From Acidobacteria bacterium UBA7540 (GTDB lineage: Bacteria; Acidobacteriota; Terriglobia; UBA7540): DNA of 12,277 bases. This document shows positions 6,327-12,277 of the stretch, one piece after another. Made by a program: the position numbers and the translations under genes. How positions within the stretch are numbered: position 1 is the first letter of the stretch; each line of letters opens with the position of its first letter. The DNA lies in NCBI GenBank assembly GCA_002478145.1, contig DLMI01000033.1, forward strand, positions 2,710 to 14,986, written 5' to 3'. Below the pieces are notes generated by a model. It did not search any database and was not told the DNA's origin. It saw only the letters and a program-made list of their open reading frames with translations.

Positions 6327-9300
6327 ATGGATCAACAGGCGCTCATCCGTGAATTCATGCAGGCTCTTGCAGAGGAAATTGAAGCCATAAAAAAGGGGCG
6401 CGGGGGCTCAATCATTACTGTTTACGATGGTGTATTCGTACGACGGGAGGCTGCGTTCTTTGTTTATGTCTTCACCACCGAAAGCATGCTTACCGTAATG
6501 GACGACGCTCCTGCAGAGGTGGAAGTTGGCGGGCAGAGATTTCCCGGCCAGATCATTTCCGTGCAGGGGAGCGATGTTGCCGTTGGAATTCAGAATGATT
6601 TTGGGAAGACGATCCCCCAAGCACGTCTCATCACAAATCTCTGGTATCTCCTCGAGGCGCTCCGCAAGCGCTACGAAGAGGTGTTGAATGGACAGCGCGC
6701 ATTAGACACCAGCCTTGGGCACCGGGTTTTCGGTCTGGCCCCGGTTTCCACCGAAACTGATGGCGGGGAGCTGAATCTTCCGCCGTCAGCCCACCCACTG
6801 AACGAGGAGCAGACAGCGGCGATCCGCACCGCCTGTGGTAGCGATGTCCACTTTATCTGGGGCCCGCCCGGCACGGGGAAAACTCAGACGATTGGGTTTC
6901 TAGTCGCGGCTCTGATCCGCCGAAACCTCCGCGTTCTTGTTGTTTCCCACACCAACATTGCCACTGACAACGCGATTGAAAAGGCTGCCGGGCTCCTTGG
7001 GTCAGATGAGGATTTTCAAAGTGGGAAACTAGTTCGCTACGGCAACATTAGCCCAAATTCAAAACTGCCGGATATGGTCATCCCAGAGAAAATTGCCGAG
7101 TTCTTGGGGCATCATCTCAGAGATCAGCTTGCAGAGGTTCAAGGAAATCTGGAAAAGATCCGGTCCGAACTGAAGGGCCTGAGGGAAGTCGAAGCTTCCC
7201 TGGCGGCCCAGAAGGAAGGACTCCGGGTTTCGGCTGAACTCGAGACTAACCTTCAGCGGTGCTCGCAAGATCGTGAAAACGCTGTATCTCGCGCGACCAA
7301 TCTCGCGGCGGTGCTGGAGGATACAAAAGCTAAATTGGCCGAGGCGGGAGCTGCGGGAAGGTTAAAGCGGTTTTTTCTTGGCCTGGACCCCGTGAGGCTA
7401 CAGGTCAGGCTAGCCGAAATACACCGGGACTTAGCTATCGTCCAGGCGAGCATTGCCGCTGAAGCAGGCAAGCAGGAGGGCCTTCGCGCGGCGCTGAACC
7501 GTTCCCGCAGTGAACAAGAGAGGTGGGCGCGCGCTGCGCGCGCTAGTCTGTCTCGATATGGACTGGGCACCGACGAGGTCGCTGCACGCGTCGCCCACCT
7601 CAGCAAACAGGACAAAGACTTGGGCGCGGCGGTCGACGCGATAAACGCCGAACTTGAAGCACTGCTGATGAAAATCCTAGGGGACGCAAAGGTCGTAGCG
7701 ACCAGCTTGACCAAAGCGACCATCTCGAAGGAGATGGATGACCAAAGGTTTGACGTCATCGTGGTGGACGAAGCAAGTATGGTGCCGATGCCAAGCCTCT
7801 ACTTTGCGGCCGGAAAAGCGGCACACAAAGCAATTGTCGTGGGCGACTTCCGCCAATTGCCACCGATTTGTCTCGCCGATACTGAAATGGCCCAGAGATG
7901 GCTCGGTCGAGACATCTTCAACCAAGCGAGAATCCAGACGGCTGTGGACGAAAGGAAGCCGGAGCCGCGCCTGACGATGTTGCGCCGACAATATCGTATG
8001 CATCCCGACATCTCCAGAATTTCAAACTCTATCTTCTATCGGGGGCAGCTCGTTGACTGTATCGGGCAGGAGTTGCTCAATGACATTGCTGCATTTCTAA
8101 CGAAGTCACCTCTGGCTGGAAGCACGCTGGTTCTTTACGATGTCTCTTCAACGAACCCTTGGAGCAGCCAGCTAAAACAGGGTGGGCGATACAATTTGTA
8201 TAGTGCCGTAGTTTCCGCGCAACTCGCGAAGCTGGCTGCTCAAGCGTCGATAAAGAGCTTAGGAGTTATATCGCCGTATGCTGTCCACGCGCGTCTTATC
8301 AAAATGATGCTGGATGACTCTGGGGATGCAGAGCTTCGACGCCTCAAAGTCTCGACGGTTCATAAGTTTCAGGGCTTGGAAGAGAAGTTAATCATTTTCG
8401 ACATCGCGGAGGGGCCGGGGCCGCCTTATGGGCCCTCTGGTCTTGTCGATGGGGTGGACTTGGCAAGCCAAGCCGCGAAACTAATCAACGTGTCAATTAC
8501 TCGGCCTAAGGCGCAAATCGCAGTCGTCGCCAACGTAGCGTACCTATCATCGAAAATGCGTCGTGACAGCATCCTCCTTCAAGTTTTGGAGCAACTTCGC
8601 CGCCGAGGCACGGTTGTGGATTCGCGACAAATCGTTCCCGACTACTTTTGCGCAGATTTTGACCGGTGGGCGCGAATGCTCGATCCACGTGACGATGGAA
8701 TTGACCCAAACGACGGCACGCTCTATACAGAACGCAATTTCTACGCAGGCTTTTTCGCTGATCTTCGCAAGTCGATACGCGAGGTCATTATCGTGTCGCC
8801 GTTCTTGGCTGCCACCAGAGCACAGCGCTTTTTTGACCTGTTCCGCTCGAAACTTGCCGACGGCTTACAGGTCAGAGTCTTTACGCGGACTTTGCGAGAG
8901 CAGCAGGGTGACATGTTCCGACAGGCTGAGATCGTATTTGAGGAACTCAAGCGTGTCGGCGTAGACGTGATCGAGAGGAGGGGATTGCACGAGAAATTTG
9001 CGTTCATTGATCGTCAGATCGCTTGGGAAGGTAGTCTGAACATCCTTTCGCAGAGCGAGGGACGCAGCACAGAGCATATGCGGCGAATCCCATCTGCCAA
9101 GACCTGTGAGGAACTAATCAAACTGCACGACCTCGGAAGCGATAAAGAGGTTGACCCCGGTTCCCGCGGACCTATTCAGACTGACCGCAAGTGCGACAGA
9201 TGTGGCTCCGCCATCGTTTTGGTGCCCGGCCCACACGGGATCTTCCTCGGTTGTGTTCGTTACCCGAAGTGCGAGGGCGCAACTTCCAAGTCCATTGGAT

Positions 9301-9449
9301 GGGGTGACCGTATCGGCGTGGACGTGAAATGCCCCGGCAAAGACGGCATGGATTGCAGCAAGCCGATGGTCGCAGTGCGGGGCCGCTACGGCGTTTATCT
9401 CAAGTGCTCCGACCCGAATTGTAGTGTTACGCGCAATATCAGACACTAG
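6327..9449 (+). CDS. Upf1-like SF1 helicase + PLD nuclease + zinc ribbons (Mokosh II-like)
   Basis: A 1040-residue multidomain protein, probably cytoplasmic and acting on RNA or DNA. The helicase has Walker A GPPGTGKT (179-186), Walker B VVDEAS (DE at 481-482), GDFRQLPP (506-513), RRQYRMHP (553-560), VSTVHKFQGLE (675-685) and NVSITRP (721-727), the Upf1/COG1112 set. A long charged coiled coil (about 268-395) is inserted between the first two motifs. Residues about 817-920 are a phospholipase-D-like domain with one HEK-x4-D motif (H888, K890, D895) and GSLN (902-905); one HKD per chain implies dimerisation. Two topoisomerase-I-type zinc ribbons end the protein: C956/C959/C976/C982 and C1002/C1010/C1027/C1032. 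The start is uncertain: ATG 6327 precedes the conserved-looking sequence, while ATG 6225 would add 34 residues. The helicase-PLD fusion matches type II Mokosh defence proteins as I recall them; a repair role is possible. Confidence 0.9.
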   Translation: MDQQALIREFMQALAEEIEAIKKGRGGSIITVYDGVFVRREAAFFVYVFTTESMLTVMDDAPAEVEVGGQRFPGQIISVQGSDVAVGIQNDFGKTIPQARLITNLWYLLEALRKRYEEVLNGQRALDTSLGHRVFGLAPVSTETDGGELNLPPSAHPLNEEQTAAIRTACGSDVHFIWGPPGTGKTQTIGFLVAALIRRNLRVLVVSHTNIATDNAIEKAAGLLGSDEDFQSGKLVRYGNISPNSKLPDMVIPEKIAEFLGHHLRDQLAEVQGNLEKIRSELKGLREVEASLAAQKEGLRVSAELETNLQRCSQDRENAVSRATNLAAVLEDTKAKLAEAGAAGRLKRFFLGLDPVRLQVRLAEIHRDLAIVQASIAAEAGKQEGLRAALNRSRSEQERWARAARASLSRYGLGTDEVAARVAHLSKQDKDLGAAVDAINAELEALLMKILGDAKVVATSLTKATISKEMDDQRFDVIVVDEASMVPMPSLYFAAGKAAHKAIVVGDFRQLPPICLADTEMAQRWLGRDIFNQARIQTAVDERKPEPRLTMLRRQYRMHPDISRISNSIFYRGQLVDCIGQELLNDIAAFLTKSPLAGSTLVLYDVSSTNPWSSQLKQGGRYNLYSAVVSAQLAKLAAQASIKSLGVISPYAVHARLIKMMLDDSGDAELRRLKVSTVHKFQGLEEKLIIFDIAEGPGPPYGPSGLVDGVDLASQAAKLINVSITRPKAQIAVVANVAYLSSKMRRDSILLQVLEQLRRRGTVVDSRQIVPDYFCADFDRWARMLDPRDDGIDPNDGTLYTERNFYAGFFADLRKSIREVIIVSPFLAATRAQRFFDLFRSKLADGLQVRVFTRTLREQQGDMFRQAEIVFEELKRVGVDVIERRGLHEKFAFIDRQIAWEGSLNILSQSEGRSTEHMRRIPSAKTCEELIKLHDLGSDKEVDPGSRGPIQTDRKCDRCGSAIVLVPGPHGIFLGCVRYPKCEGATSKSIGWGDRIGVDVKCPGKDGMDCSKPMVAVRGRYGVYLKCSDPNCSVTRNIRH

Positions 9450-9776
9450 CCGAACTGGCCACGGGATGATAGGCGCGCTGCGGGGGACTTGGTCGGGTAG
9501 ACTTGGTGTGTAAGTGTGCGGCTTTCCCATCCCGAAGGAGAAGCGCCACAGGGTTGAAGAACGACCCGCATTGCAAGCCCTCATTTTTGTTTTTTTCAGC
9601 AGGATTTCAGGGCGTAGAACTTCTTACCTTTGTGCTTCTCCCTTTGCCTTTTAGTTTGCGCTAACAATCAAGATTGCCGTATCACGACCAGACCGCGCAC
9701 TTGGCTCGTCGCCGCCAAAGTATAGGTCACAGGGTCGGTAGCCGACTTGTGAGGGGGTGAAAGCAACCGCACCGAA
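9450..9776. other. Intergenic stretch without a recognisable gene
   Basis: No frame in these 327 bases gives a protein-like sequence with a start and ribosome binding site on either strand. A T-rich run (9583-9596) follows no strong stem, so a terminator for the helicase gene cannot be claimed. A perfect small stem GTCGG/CCGAC with loop TAG lies at 9734-9746. Before the transposon inserted at its right end, this stretch would have been the leader of the methyltransferase gene and may hold that gene's promoter. Confidence 0.5.
9772..9776. repeat. Left target-site duplication CCGAA
   Basis: CCGAA directly precedes the left terminal repeat and is repeated at 10058-10062 directly after the right one. 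This is what a 5-bp staggered insertion leaves. Five bases can match by chance, but the exact placement on both sides of a terminal inverted repeat supports the call. Confidence 0.75.
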
Positions 9777-9801
9777 TGTGACTGGAACCATAACTTTGCC
9801 G
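9777..9801 (+). repeat. Left terminal inverted repeat
   Basis: This 25-base end starts TGTGACT and finishes CCATAACTTTGCCG. Read against the reverse complement of 10033-10057 it differs only at positions 8, 9 and 11. Its inner part is also copy 1 of the internal motif. Confidence 0.85.
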
Positions 9802-9876
9802 TTTTGGACCCATAACATTGCCGTTTCGGTGTCACCTGAGGCATGAGTTGGCCGGAAATAAAGCATAAGTTGGCCG
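9784..9876 (+). repeat. Left-arm motif array, four direct copies
   Basis: Four direct copies share the core CATAAsTTkGCCG: 9784-9801, 9806-9823, and shorter, more diverged copies at 9841-9854 (CATGAGTTGGCCG) and 9863-9876 (CATAAGTTGGCCG). The CATAA words start at 9789, 9811, 9842 (as CATGA) and 9864, giving intervals of 22, 31 and 22 bases. The two copies in each pair thus sit about two helical turns apart, as expected for transposase binding sites. Confidence 0.8.
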
Positions 9877-9903
9877 CGGCTCCGACATTTGGTTGCCGAC
9901 TCA

Positions 9904-10050
9904 CGGCAAACTTATGGGTCCAATCTGCACTTTCGGCAACTTTATGGTTCCAACGGACCAACTATTCCCAGACAGCGCCCTTGAAAACAAAGGGCGTCCT
10001 CACGTCCCGCGGCCAAGTTATGGTTCCAAACGCGGCAAAGTTATGGGTAT
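9904..10050 (-). repeat. Right-arm motif array, four inverted copies
   Basis: Four copies of the same 18-base motif in the opposite orientation lie at 9904-9921, 9934-9951, 10010-10027 and 10033-10050, with start intervals of 30, 76 and 23 bases. On the plus strand each reads CGGC, then AAAsTT-like bases, then ATGGKTCC or a close variant. The last copy overlaps the right terminal inverted repeat. Confidence 0.8.
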
Positions 10051-10057
10051 AGTCACA
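10033..10057 (-). repeat. Right terminal inverted repeat
   Basis: The plus strand reads CGGCAAAGTTATGGG, then TATAGTCACA. Its reverse complement matches the left end at 22 of 25 bases, including all seven terminal bases. Confidence 0.85.
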
Positions 10058-10062
10058 CCGAA
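10058..10062. repeat. Right target-site duplication CCGAA
   Basis: This is the second copy of the 5-bp direct repeat, directly after the terminal CA of the element. It lies 13 bases before the ribosome binding site of the methyltransferase gene. Confidence 0.75.
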
Positions 10063-10075
10063 GAGTTTTTCTGAG

Positions 10076-10083
10076 AAAGGAGG
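10076..10083 (+). promoter_or_regulatory. Ribosome binding site that sets a TTG start
   Basis: AAAGGAGG ends six bases before TTG at 10090. No ATG or GTG lies at a workable distance in the methyltransferase frame, so this strong site is what supports TTG as the real start codon. Confidence 0.8.
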
Positions 10084-10089
10084 CCCACT

Positions 10090-11115
10090 TTGCGCTTTGA
10101 AGGCAAGAGTCGGCTTGGCTTTTACCCGCTGCCACTGTCCGAAGCTCAGCGGATTCGCAAATTCCTCTTGTTTCCGGACGAGCCGTCATCCGCGATCGAT
10201 CCCTGCGTCGGCGATGGTGTCGCCTTCGAGGCGATCACCACCGGCGCCGATGTGCTTCGCTACGGCATCGAGCTTGATGCCTACCGTGCCGAGCAAGCCA
10301 GGCAGCGGATTCCGAACATAGTCCAAGGCAATACGCTGGAAGTGCAATGTGCAGTCGAGTGCTTTGGGCTCGTCTACTTAAATCCGCCCTACGATTGGGC
10401 CCTTGTGCCGACTGACAGTCGGCGCACAGAGCAGACGTTCCTGATCCATACATATCGTTGGCTCAAGCCAGGGGGCGTTCTCCTGTTCGTCATACCAGGC
10501 GAGAGACTGGCAGAGTGTAGTCAGACTCTTGCCACACACTTCCGCGATGTGCGGGTTTTCCGCCTAGAGGCGCCGGAGTGTGTGCGCTATAAGCAGGTGG
10601 TTGTCATTGGAGTCCGCCGGGCCCGACGCGAGAGAGAGCGCCTCACGGACGGCGATATCACTCGGGCACGGCTTTACTTTGCTGGCTTGGCAAGGAACCC
10701 GTCCCAAATCCCCGTCCTATCCTCAGAGCTCGGAGCGCGATACAACGTGCCCGTCAGCGGACCGGCACAACTGGTTTACCGTGGACTCCCTCTCGACGAA
10801 GTTGAGGATCTGCTTCCGGAGTCAGCGGCCTACAGACAGGCAGGACGCATCCTCTTCGCTGAACCTGTCGCGGCGACGGGTCGACCCCTCACACCCCTGC
10901 ATGCCGGTCACGTTGGCCTCCTGGCTTGTTCAGGACTTATTAATGGTATCTTTGGAAGTAATGATCATAGACATATTGCTTTCTGGCAAGCAGTCAAGGT
11001 GGTGGACAAGATAGAGGAAGAAGAGGATAGCGTAATCACATTGAGAGAACGGGAGAGATTCTCTAACGAGTTGACCGTCGTTTACAGCACGGGCGAATTC
11101 GCAGTTCTGAAGTAA
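10090..11115 (+). CDS. DUF6094-type SAM-dependent (N6-adenine-like) methyltransferase
   Basis: A 341-residue Rossmann-fold methyltransferase. GFYPLP (10-15) precedes the SAM-binding motif DPCVGDG (37-43), the ribose-binding acidic residue is probably E61 in YGIELD (58-63), and the catalytic NPPY (98-101) in LVYLNPPYDW is the signature of amino-methylating DNA adenine methyltransferases. WLKPGGVLLFVIP follows as the usual later strand. The overall pattern is that of DUF6094 proteins, which from memory are common on plasmids and integrative elements, often with PRTRC genes. No restriction endonuclease is adjacent, so an orphan DNA methyltransferase, protecting or marking element DNA, is the likely role (inference). 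The gene starts at TTG after a strong Shine-Dalgarno. A miniature transposon ends 32 bases before the start. The last 60 codons are clearly more AT-rich and Glu-rich than the rest. Confidence 0.85.
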   Translation: MRFEGKSRLGFYPLPLSEAQRIRKFLLFPDEPSSAIDPCVGDGVAFEAITTGADVLRYGIELDAYRAEQARQRIPNIVQGNTLEVQCAVECFGLVYLNPPYDWALVPTDSRRTEQTFLIHTYRWLKPGGVLLFVIPGERLAECSQTLATHFRDVRVFRLEAPECVRYKQVVVIGVRRARRERERLTDGDITRARLYFAGLARNPSQIPVLSSELGARYNVPVSGPAQLVYRGLPLDEVEDLLPESAAYRQAGRILFAEPVAATGRPLTPLHAGHVGLLACSGLINGIFGSNDHRHIAFWQAVKVVDKIEEEEDSVITLRERERFSNELTVVYSTGEFAVLK

Positions 11116-11184
11116 TCCCGCAGCACTCCCACTTTAGTTTCCCGCCGCAGCCAAATCCCACCAATCCAAGAGGAAAAAGCCATC

Positions 11185-11925
11185 ATGAAGAATGCCCATG
11201 AACGCTTCGGTGTGTTGGAATACACGAAGCGAATGAAGGACACCACTACGCGAATCCGGCTTCGAGTGGATCGGTTCGTTGGGGAGGTGGACACCGAGGG
11301 CACCTGTAAGGGCCACCTCATCTCCGTCTTGGGTGGGGATTCCGATGTTGGCGCCGTTTGGGCGGCCGTCGTCGAGCAAAACCACTTTACTGTAGAGGCA
11401 CCGGGGGCTGATCCGCTCGTGACAACGTTGGGTGAAGGCGCGCAGTGCTTTCGCGGAACCATCAATGTTGCCGGTCGCAGACCCATCCGCCACCTGGTGG
11501 CGATCTCCGCGGAGCTGGCCAAGACACGTCCGGGTATGGACCCGGAAGGCAGGCGCACTATCTTGTGTGACAACGACCCGACGTTCGTGCTTTATCGCAT
11601 CTCCCAGCGGTTTGGATTACCCGTCGTGCCAGGCTGGGCCGAGTGGCTTAGTGAAGAACTCAGGCGGCACGGGGCGATCAAGCCGCTCCTCGGGCTGGAA
11701 TGCTCGCCCGTGCTCGTTAGCGGCACTAAGAAATCGTTCCTGAAGTGGATTGGAAGGGCACTCCGGCAGAAGCGCATCCAGTTTCCCGAGGACAACGGAC
11801 CGGTCCGTTGGAGTCTGTCGTCCAGTTTCTTTCGAGTGAGTGAGACCAACCTGGACGACAGGGACCCTAAGGAGATAGGCGAAGAGAGTCCCGCCATCCT
11901 GTCGGAGCAGGAGGTAACGGCATAA
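11185..11925 (+). CDS. Unrecognised 246-residue protein
   Basis: An open frame of 246 residues starting MKNAHERFGVLEYTKRMKDT with AAGAGGA ten bases upstream. I do not recognise the family. The protein has no signal peptide or membrane span. Notable stretches are VWAAVVEQNHFTV, PIRHLVAISAEL, a Cys-containing RTILCDNDPTFVLYRISQRFGLPVVPGW (about residues 124-151) and a basic TKKSFLKWIGRALRQKRI (about 181-198), which could contact nucleic acid. The acidic C-terminus ends SEQEVTA. It lies 69 bases after the methyltransferase gene, and its TAA overlaps the ATG of the next gene (TAATG), so it probably belongs to a rightward operon with both. Codon use looks like that of the neighbouring genes. The function is unknown. 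Confidence 0.75.
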   Translation: MKNAHERFGVLEYTKRMKDTTTRIRLRVDRFVGEVDTEGTCKGHLISVLGGDSDVGAVWAAVVEQNHFTVEAPGADPLVTTLGEGAQCFRGTINVAGRRPIRHLVAISAELAKTRPGMDPEGRRTILCDNDPTFVLYRISQRFGLPVVPGWAEWLSEELRRHGAIKPLLGLECSPVLVSGTKKSFLKWIGRALRQKRIQFPEDNGPVRWSLSSSFFRVSETNLDDRDPKEIGEESPAILSEQEVTA

Positions 11926-12277
11926 TGAAGCTTGTTTTGAAGGTCTCAAGCAACAACGAACATTGCGATGGGGGATGTGAACTCGCGCTCGTGGACCTGA
12001 CACCACAACTTGGCGCGATGGCCCTCCGAAGGATCGCCGTGCTCAGAGAACAAAAGAACCTCGATGCCGACGTCGAGGAAACGTATTATTGGGCTTACGT
12101 TGTGGAGTACTTCTCCCCTTGGGTAAGCCTCGTCAGCACCGAAGAAGAGGTCGAGCCAGCCGTCAAGGTTGCGAACGTGCTGGATGAACTTGGGATCGAG
12201 GAGAACGAGGTACTTACCGTACCTGAAAGCTTCTGGGTGCCGTCGTGCCAGATTGCAGCCGTGGAGTGCGGGCAAAT
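11925..12277 (+). CDS. Unrecognised protein, N-terminal part (runs off right edge)
   Basis: The frame is open from ATG 11925 to the window end, giving 117 residues with no stop reached. It begins MKLVLKVSSNNEHCDGGCEL and is strongly acidic in the middle and towards the end (DADVEETYYWAYVVEYF, STEEEVEPAVKV, LGIEENEVLTVPESFWVP). I do not recognise it. The start is well supported: AGGAGGT ends nine bases upstream, and the ATG overlaps the TAA of the previous gene, so the two are probably translationally coupled. A small DNA-mimic or partner of the basic preceding protein would suit the charge, but that is speculation. Confidence 0.7.
   Translation, partial: MKLVLKVSSNNEHCDGGCELALVDLTPQLGAMALRRIAVLREQKNLDADVEETYYWAYVVEYFSPWVSLVSTEEEVEPAVKVANVLDELGIEENEVLTVPESFWVPSCQIAAVECGQ

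Larger units (their letters stand above)
9777..10057. mobile_element. 281-bp miniature non-autonomous transposon, IS21-like ends
   Basis: The element begins TGTGACT and ends AGTCACA, with 25-bp terminal inverted repeats identical at 22 positions and a flanking 5-bp direct repeat CCGAA. Inside are eight copies of a motif close to GGAMCCATAASTTKGCCG: four in one orientation in the left arm (9784-9876) and four inverted in the right arm (9904-10050). Several copies are paired at 22-23 base spacing. It encodes no transposase. The TG...CA ends, multiple subterminal repeats and short target duplication are known features of the IS21 family, whose IstA transposase binds such repeats. The element is therefore best read as an internally deleted IS21-type derivative (MITE-like) that a full-length relative moved in trans; the family assignment is inference. 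The short open frames across it are by-products of the repeats. Confidence 0.82.

Noticed and set aside
9114..9584. Minus-strand frame of 156 codons at the helicase end
   Set aside because: Mostly antisense to the zinc-ribbon domain, with no ribosome binding site and no family features.
9583..9597. T-rich run as a terminator of the helicase gene
   Set aside because: No stable stem lies directly before it; only a four-base GGGT/ACCC pairing is visible upstream.
9784..10050. CRISPR-like array of short repeats
   Set aside because: Only about 18-base repeats, in both orientations and at unequal spacing (22 to 76 bases), within terminal inverted repeats and a target duplication. A transposon explains all of it.
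9843..10052. Short open frames across the miniature transposon (also 9893-10321)
   Set aside because: They are produced by translating the repeated motif (recurrent LWV/LMVP-like words), have no ribosome binding site and do not look like a transposase.

Overview
The window is a stretch of bacterial DNA, moderately GC-rich by eye, with strong AAGGAGG-type ribosome binding sites and some GTG/TTG starts. Gene content points to an integrated plasmid, integrative element or genomic island rather than a core chromosomal region: a single-stranded-DNA-binding protein, most of a PRTRC (ParB-related, ThiF-related) cassette, an orphan DUF6094-type adenine methyltransferase-like protein, a large helicase-nuclease fusion, a small non-autonomous transposon and several unrecognised proteins. 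The host cannot be named from sequence alone. A soil-type Acidobacteriota or Proteobacteria host would fit such cassettes, but this is a weak inference.

Layout. The start of an unknown gene runs leftward off the window edge (1-277, minus). Divergent from it is ssb (432-884, plus). A SagB/nitroreductase-like flavoprotein gene (978-1676, minus) converges on ssb and lies back to back with the PRTRC operon. That operon runs rightward without interruption: protein E (1857), protein C (2321), an unnamed small protein (2528), protein F (2761), protein B (3747) and the ThiF/E1-like protein (4471-5295). Spacing is very tight, with two TGATG stop/start overlaps and one Shine-Dalgarno overlapping the previous stop codon, so translation is probably coupled. 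C, B and ThiF look like a ubiquitin-like/E2-like/E1-like trio. PRTRC protein A is absent between B and ThiF, and the ParB and D members are not in the window.

Next comes a frameshifted gene of apparent DUF6988 type (5471-6168). It is followed by a 1040-residue protein (6327-9449) that joins a Upf1/COG1112-type superfamily 1 helicase, a phospholipase-D-type nuclease domain and two topoisomerase-I-like zinc ribbons. The helicase plus PLD fusion matches what is described for type II Mokosh anti-phage proteins, so this is the leading defence candidate here.

A 640-base stretch without a gene (9450-10089) holds an unannotated 281-bp miniature transposon (9777-10057). It has 25-bp terminal inverted repeats (22 of 25 identical), a 5-bp target duplication CCGAA, and eight internal copies of a roughly 18-bp motif, four in each orientation. 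It has the end structure of an IS21-type element with no transposase, and it sits 13 bases before the ribosome binding site of the following gene.

That gene (10090-11115, TTG start) is the DUF6094-like methyltransferase. It is followed by two unrecognised genes that overlap by TAATG (11185-11925, and 11925 to the right edge). No tRNA, rRNA, CRISPR array, integrase or transposase gene was seen.
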